This document shows, piece by piece, positions 58,241 through 64,000 of a DNA stretch of 64,000 bases (position 1 is its first letter; each line of letters opens with the position of its first letter). Origin of the DNA: Lithobates sylvaticus (Eukaryota > Chordata > Amphibia > Anura > Ranidae). Location: contig CM053026.1 of the NCBI GenBank assembly GCA_028564925.1, positions 600,274,498 to 600,338,497 of the forward strand, written 5' to 3'. The notes under the pieces are model-generated. The model made no database searches and was not told the origin of the DNA. It saw nothing but the letters and a program-made list of their open reading frames with translations. A program made the translations under genes and the position numbers.

Positions 58241-59199
58241 CACAACGCTGCGTTCTTCTCCTTGTGGTCACATTATACCAAGGCCTGTTCTTATCTACAT
58301 TGATGTAAGTGCAATACTTTTGTATATTTAATACATTTTTAGCCAAGGATTTTATGCTATGTGACAATCTTTTTTTCCTGTATGACTCCTTCCTGTTGAC
58401 TGGTGGAGCCGATGAGTCTCTATATGCTGAGCTTGGATCGTCATGCTTTCTTGATGTTGGTCCCTGAAAGCTTGATTGTCGAATCTGCACTGCTGTACAA
58501 TCCACATGCTGGTTCCTGTGATGTTAAAGCCCCAATCAGTTTTGCTTGTTTGCTTGTTTGGCTCTCTGCTGCTGGCAGGTAGCCCACATCATTTGGTAAG
58601 AGTACCCTATTACATGCACTGGTGGTGGTAGCACATTTGATGGTGAATATTGTTTCCTTGCTGAATTGAGCACACACCTGTCGGTCGTCCTTGGCTAGAA
58701 ATCCGAATATCGATCTATTTTGCACCGTTACTTTTTTTTACTTTGGACTCATCCAAGTATCTCTTGACGCAGTTTAATGGACATTTGGGTTCTCAATATG
58801 TTTATGTATATGTTGTCTCACTTTTTTGCATACTAGTCTTGCTTTGCAGGCAATGTCATTAATGTACAGTGCCTTGCAAAAGTATTCACCCCCCTTGGCA
58901 TTTTTTTGTGTTTTGTTGCCTCACAACCTGGAATTAACATGGATTGTTTGAGGATTTGCATCATTTAATTTACAGAGCATGCCCACAACTTTGAAGATTT
59001 TTTTTTATTATTGTGAAGCAAACAAATAGGACAAAATAACAAAACTGCTCCAGCTCCTTCAAGTTGAATAGTTTGCGCTTGTGAGCAGCAATCTTTAAGT
59101 CGGACCACAGATTTTCTATTGGATTGAGGTCTGGGCTTTGACTAGGCCATTCCAACACATTTACATATTTCCCCTTAAACCACTCAAGTGTTGCTTTAA

Positions 59200-59415
59200 A
59201 GCGAAAGTAAACCCTTTGATTTAAATAGTTTAAAAAAAATGGTATGCCGGAAATGCTACCTGTCACATTGACTATGCTTTCAACCAAACTGTCAAACCAT
59301 CCAATGGCTGGTGTCATAACTGATCACATGTGCAACATCATGGCAGTTAAAGATTGAACAGAGGCCAAGATGGCAGTTTCCTTGGCTGAAAATGATAGGA
59401 GGGTTTACTTCCACT
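59200..59415. mobile_element. TTAA-flanked MITE inside Tc1
   Basis: The ends agcgaaagtaaaccct and agggtttacttccact are imperfect inverted repeats with TTAA on both sides (59196-59199 and 59416-59419). The 216-bp interior is non-coding. It lies directly against the next MITE. Confidence 0.72.
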
Positions 59416-59419
59416 TTAA

Positions 59420-59571
59420 GGCTGGTTTCACACCTATGCATTTTTAGTGCTTTTTGCATTTTGCAGATTTGCACTATAGTCCATCTAACATGGTTTCCTA
59501 TAAAACACGTTCTGTAGTGCAAATCTGCAAAATGAAAAAAGCACTAAAAATGCATAGGTGTAAATCCAGCC
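59420..59571. mobile_element. TAA-flanked palindromic MITE abutting the previous one
   Basis: ggctggtttcacacctatgc and gcataggtgtaaatccagcc are the ends; the arms (tgcatttttagtgctttttg and complement, gcagatttgcacta and complement) make an almost complete palindrome of 152 bp. TAA lies at 59417-59419 and 59572-59574. The left TAA is part of the TTAA that ends the neighbouring MITE. Confidence 0.78.
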
Positions 59572-60677
59572 TAACAGTGTGTTTGGGGTCATTGTCCTGC
59601 TGGAAGGTGAACCACCGTCCTAGCCTCAAATCAAACACAGAGTGGTACAGGTTTTGCTCAAGAATATCCCTGTGTTTAGCACCATCCATCTTTCCCTCAA
59701 CTTTGTCCAGTTTCCCAGTCCCGACTTCTGAAAAACATCCCCACAGCAAGATGCTGCCACCACCATGTTTCACTGTGGGGATGGTGTTCTTTGGTTGATG
59801 TGTTGGGTTTGCGCCAGACATAGTGTTTTCTTTGATGGCCAAAAAGTAAAAATTTGGTCTCATCAGACCAGAGCACCTTCCTCCATACATTTTGGGAGTC
59901 TCCCACATGCCTTTTTGCAAACTCACATTTTGTTTTTTGCTGAAAGTAATGGTTTTCTTCTGGCCACTTTGCCATAAAGCCCAACTCTATGGAGCATACG
60001 GCTTATTGTCATCCTATGTACAGATACTCCAGTCTCTGCTGTGGAACTCTGCAGCTCCTCCAGGGTTACCATAGGTCTCTGTGCTGCCTGCCCTGTGCTG
60101 TAATGCCCTCCTTGCCCGGTCCGTGAGTTTTGGTGTGCCATGTTCTTTCCATTTCGTTATGATAGATTTGATGGTGCTCCTAGGGATCATCAAAGATTTG
60201 GATATTTTTTTTTATAACCTAACTCTGACTTGACATTGTCCCTTACTTGTTTGGAGAGTTGCTTGGTCTTCATGAACAATGTTTGGTTAGTGGTGCCTCT
60301 TGCTTAGGTGTTGCAGCCTCTGGGACCTTTTAAAAAGGTGTGTATATGTAATGACAGATCTTGTGACACTTAGATTGCACACAGGTGGGCATCATTTCAC
60401 TAATTATGTGACTTTTGAAGGTAATTGGTTGCACCAGAGCTTTTTATGGGCTTCATAACAAAGGGGGTGAATACATACGCACATGCCAATTATCATTTTT
60501 TTATTTCTAAAAAATAGTTTTATGTATATATTTTTTCTAATTTTACTTCACCAACTTAGACTATTGTGTTCTGATCCATCACATATAATTCAGATTAAAA
60601 AAACATTGAACTGAAGGCTGTAATGTAACAAAATAGGTAAAAAGCCAAGGGGGTGAATACTTTCGCAAGGCACTGTA

Positions 60678-62060
60678 TGTTTAATTGTGCACTGTCACTT
60701 ATATGTTTGCATTATTACATATATCACTAGTTACTTTGAGCTGCACTTAAATCCTTACCACTTTCTTTACACAATTTGTCTAATTGTAGCGTCAGCAGCT
60801 CATCTATTGAGTGTTGTGGTGCAGTATTTTCCTTTTTTTTTTATTCATATCGCTTAGTGACTGAGGTCACACCAGCACAGGAATCACAGTGAATTTCCCA
60901 GTAGATGGTTTATTGAGCTTATTTGTGGACTGGTGGGTGAGTTGTGTTTGAAGTTAGGATTTACATTTTTATATTAAAATTTGACTGTTTGCCTTTGGGA
61001 ATACAATAGGACATGTTACTATGCAAGGAAACTGTAGTATCCCAAAAACAACTGATCAAAGATGGAAGGAACCTTGTCACCCAAGTAAAGAAAATACTGT
61101 ACAGCATTTCATATTTACATAAGCAGTTTGATAAAAATCTGTATCAGATTTCCATTTGCAGCCTCACTTCAGAGCATGAGTCAGTACAATTATATAAAAA
61201 GAAAAATTCCCACAATACTAAAAGTAACAGCATGCTCACTATAAAACTATTTAAGATATAGTACATCCTGAGTACCAACACAGGACTAAAGCCGGCCATA
61301 CATGGGTGGAATTTCAGCAGGTTCATCGGGGACCGGCTGAATTTCAATTAATGTATGGGCAGACTGATCCATCGATAAACTTGGGTACAACCAGCCTGTT
61401 GGATTTTTCTACATGTGATTACTGCCAGTGGCTATTGCGGCTACCAGTAATCATTGTATTCTAATGGCCTGGAACGCTCCCTGTGCCCCCCCCCCCCCCC
61501 CCCCCCTCCCACAGAACACAATGGGGAGGAATTCTCCCATCAACACTCACTTTGTTGTTTTGGAAATTGAGCAATTTTATTTTCTCCAAGCTGTTATGGA
61601 AGGAAAGAAAATCGATTTATCTTTGGGCTGCCTAAGTGAGAAGATGAAAAGATTATTTGCAGACTGGTGCTTGGGTTGTGCTTGGATTTAGATTTTGTGA
61701 CTGTGTGCTACTTATAATGTTACATGATTCTTGGAATACTCTGCATTACATTGCTTGTTAGTCTAATGAACCATATGTACATTTTTTTTTCACTACGCTA
61801 TATATGGTTTATACCCAGCAGTGAAGATACTTTTAATATTGAGGGAAATTCTTATTTTATATATTTATATATTGGCTCTCCTTTTTTCTTCTGCATGCTC
61901 AATGGTGTGGGTTCTTTTGTGATTTGTAGAAAGGAACTGTACAATTTTCCACTGTGTAGTATGAAGAACAGAGATAGGTAGGACAGACAGCAGTTAGACA
62001 ATAATAAAATAGGTTGTGCCCAGGCATAAGCTGTTCAAACAGTGTAAAAAAATATATATT
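60678..62060. other. Unassigned sequence with a MITE fragment
   Basis: 61286-61400 has a gccggccatacatgggtgg block and its partial complement (aattaatgtatgggcagac), a decayed relative of the Harbinger-like MITE at 12322. A C-run lies at 61488-61507. No gene recognised. Confidence 0.5.
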
Positions 62061-62071
62061 TATATATATAT

Positions 62072-62230
<159 letters not shown>

Positions 62231-62236
62231 TATATA

Positions 62237-63042
62237 CAGTATCTCACAAAAGTGAGTACACCCCTCAGGTTCAGATGGTGTCAAGTGTGTGTGGCAGCAA
62301 CCAGGTGAGGAGTACAAAGACAAGTGCCTACAGTCAAGCATGGTGGTGGGAGTGTCATGGTATGGGGCTGCATGAGTCCTGCCGGCACTGCAGAGCTACA
62401 GTTCATTGAGGGAACCATGAATGCCAACATGTACTGTGACATACTGAAGCAGAGCATGATCCCCTCCCTTCAGAGACTGGACAGCAGGGCAGTATTCCAA
62501 CGTGATAACGACCCCAAACACACCTCAAAAACAACCACTGCCTTGCTAAAGAAACTGAGGGTAAAGGTGATGGACTGGCTAAGCGTGTCTCCTGACCTAA
62601 ACCCTATTGTGCATCTGTGGGGCATCCTCAAACGGAAGGTGGAGGAGCGCAGGTTTCTAACATCCACCAGCTCTGTGATGTCATCATGGAGGAGTAGGAG
62701 AGGACTCCAGTGGCAACCTGTGAAGCTCTGGGGAACTCTATGCCCAAGAGGGTTAAGGCAGTGCTGGATAATAATGGTGGCCACACAAAATATTGACACT
62801 TTAGGCCCAATTTGGAAATTTTCACTTAGAGGTGTACTCACTTTTTGGACAGCGGTTTAGACATTAATGGCTGTGTGTTGAGTTATTTTGAGGGGACAGC
62901 AAATTTGCACTCTGTTATACAAGCTGAAAACTCACTACTTTACATTGTAGAAAAGTGTCATTTCTTCAGCGTTGTCACATGAAAAGGTATAACAAAATAT
63001 TTACAAAAATGTGAGGGGTGTACTCACTTTTGTGAGATACTG
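62237..63042 (+). mobile_element. Tc1-family transposon, internally deleted
   Basis: Ends cagtatctcacaaaagtgag and ctcacttttgtgagatactg are inverted repeats with TA on both sides (62235-62236 and 63043-63044), inserted in a TA/GA microsatellite. Only 806 bp remain, so roughly half of a normal Tc1 is missing, including the DNA-binding part of the transposase. Confidence 0.9.
62310..62845 (+). pseudogene. Tc1 transposase, C-terminal catalytic part
   Basis: The frame from 62324 reads [25 protein letters not shown] (second catalytic Asp) and DWLSVSPDLNPIVHLWGILK, in which the catalytic Glu position of PIE is Val. A frameshift after KRKVEERR (about 62650) moves the remaining C-terminus to another frame. 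The N-terminal DNA-binding domain and first catalytic Asp are absent. Confidence 0.88.
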
Positions 63043-63072
63043 TATATATATATATATGTGTGTGTGTATATA

Positions 63073-63315
63073 CAGGCATACCCCACTTTTAAGTACACAA
63101 TGGGGTTTATTTACTAAAGTTGGAAAGTGCAAAACCAGGCTCATCTCTGCACAGAAACCTGCATAGAAACCAATGAGCTTCCAGGTTTTATTACCAAAGC
63201 TTAATTGAACAAGCTGGGGTTAGAAGCTCATTGGTTTCTATGCAGACGTGAGCCTGATTTTGCACTTTCCAACTTTTAAGTACCCCATTGTGTACTTAAA
63301 ACTAAGGTATGCCTG
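63073..63315. mobile_element. Small palindromic MITE (TA-flanked)
   Basis: caggcataccccacttttaa and its counterpart ttaaaactaaggtatgcctg form the ends, with TA at 63071-63072 and 63316-63317. The arms continue inward through gtacacaatggggt, gttggaaagtgcaaaa and agaaaccaatgagctt with their complements, so most of the 243 bp is self-complementary. Non-coding. Confidence 0.8.
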
Positions 63316-63318
63316 TAT

Positions 63319-63319
<1 letters not shown>

Positions 63320-63386
<67 letters not shown>
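63320..63386. repeat. (TA)n microsatellite
   Basis: About thirty TA repeats following a short tacatacata stretch. Confidence 0.97.
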
Positions 63387-63389
<3 letters not shown>

Positions 63390-64000
63390 ATTTTTATATT
63401 TCATATCTGCCTGCTTTAGCTGAAATAAGACAAACACTTCAAACTGAACAACTGAACAGGTAAAGGTGAATTTGTATTACTTGCTTTGGGTTATTGCCCC
63501 TTTTAAACCATAGTTGCTTTCTGCCCTATTGAATAAGCCAATTACTACGTTAGATAGAAAATGAGGCTATTAACTGCTATTAACCTGCAAGGAAATGATA
63601 CAGCTTTTACTTTGGTGAAGCTATATTCACAGATCATTACAAAATACTAATAATGTGTAGGATGTTAATACATTTATGTTTAATACAGTACATAGTGAAA
63701 TCATCTGTTAGCATGCTTTATTGTAAAAAAAAAAAAAAACACTAATGACCAATAATATAGCTTACTGTTCTTTCAAGAATCTACAGGACATTAGAAAGTT
63801 ACTTGGAGCCATATGTGGTTTTATTGTAATCTGCTGAAAATACTGATGAGATACACAGTGCAGAGTTAGCAAATTCCTGCTACAAGGTCAAAAGACAAGT
63901 AGCAGTCAAGCAGAAACAGACAAGCTCTGGAATTACAATAGAGCAAAATAAAAAGAAAATAACAACGCTTGTATGTAACTTTTGTAAACACTGTTTGGAT
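63387..64000. other. Unassigned sequence
   Basis: AT-rich; no gene or bounded repeat recognised. Confidence 0.5.

Larger units (their letters stand above)
55880..58440 (+). mobile_element. Older Penelope-like element, decayed
   Basis: A second, distinct PLE lineage. From about 56285 the plus strand carries the end of the RT, a basic linker and a GIY-YIG nuclease, then a 3' region with a tandem repeat and a hammerhead-like end near 58190-58230. It is 5'-truncated within the RT and broken at several points. 55880-56280 may be an inverted ORF1-derived stretch of the same family (Gly, Tyr and Arg-rich on the minus strand), which would again be a head-to-head arrangement; this is weak. It is clearly older than the intact pair at 41-53 kb. 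Confidence 0.7.
58970..60273 (-). pseudogene. Tc1-family transposase, decayed
   Basis: The start MKTKQLSKQVRD lies at 60273 and a stop is met in the first helix-turn-helix region near 60210. Further frames give [20 protein letters not shown] (59923-60141), a [11 protein letters not shown] box with the first catalytic Asp and [13 protein letters not shown] (59697-59984 and 59498-59926), [10 protein letters not shown] with the second Asp, and [19 protein letters not shown] with the Glu (58970-59317). The two MITEs fall just after DNDPKHT. Multiple frameshifts and stops make it inactive. Confidence 0.88.
58867..60675 (-). mobile_element. Tc1-family transposon, decayed, with two nested MITEs
   Basis: The ends cagtgccttgcaaaagtatt and aatactttcgcaaggcactg are inverted repeats flanked by TA (58865-58866 and 60676-60677). 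The transposase lies on the minus strand. Removing the two MITEs leaves about 1.4-1.5 kb, a normal Tc1 size. It is a different Tc1 family from the one at 24312. Confidence 0.88.

Overview
The window is almost certainly nuclear DNA of an anuran, most likely a true frog (Ranidae). The clues are a Tc1 transposase that I recognise as very close to the Frog Prince family first described from Rana pipiens, a Tx1-type L1 LINE, GIY-YIG Penelope-like retroelements (PLEs), and TTAA- and TAA-flanked MITEs of kinds I associate with ranid genomes. I found no convincing host exon, tRNA, rRNA or CRISPR array. Everything codable belongs to transposable elements.

Layout. 1-23.5 kb is AT-rich intergenic or intronic sequence with scattered short elements: piggyBac-like MITEs (2620-3532, 9791-10560, 16925-17480, 20515-21497), a TA-flanked MITE (6976-7481), Harbinger-like MITEs (12322-12677, 22214-22646), L1 fragments (7900-8700; 19930-22080 on the minus strand), a possible solo LTR (14866-15845) and an inverted-repeat PLE-type insertion (17769-18990). 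23.55-27.81 kb is a large palindrome with one hammerhead ribozyme in each arm, bounded by a 15-bp target-site duplication and carrying an apparently complete Tc1 transposon in its left arm. 28-35.9 kb is mostly unassigned, with two minisatellites and a Harbinger-like MITE.

35.9-55.3 kb is one L1 insertion (13-bp duplication at its ends, about 5.6 kb once later insertions are subtracted). Four younger elements sit inside it: a 238-bp hammerhead-bearing fragment, an 817-bp hAT-like MITE, an 11.7-kb head-to-head pair of PLE copies, and a 982-bp piggyBac-like MITE. The PLE pair is the centrepiece. Two 787-residue reverse transcriptase/GIY-YIG proteins, identical as far as I can read, lie in opposite orientations on arms of about 5 kb; three terminal repeats each carry a hammerhead ribozyme; the plus copy also has a 334-residue ORF1.

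55.3-64 kb holds a much older decayed PLE with a 3' tandem repeat, a decayed Tc1 element containing two abutting MITEs, long microsatellites, an internally deleted Tc1 element and a small palindromic MITE.

The theme worth following is a repeated insertion architecture. At least three unrelated-looking PLE-type units are inserted as head-to-head inverted pairs, with one end longer than the other by roughly 90-160 bp, an 11-15 bp target duplication and hammerhead ribozymes in the terminal repeat. Head-to-head PLEs and PLE hammerheads are both known in the literature. What is unusual is seeing young, non-autonomous and decayed examples together, so that the insertion product can be read directly.
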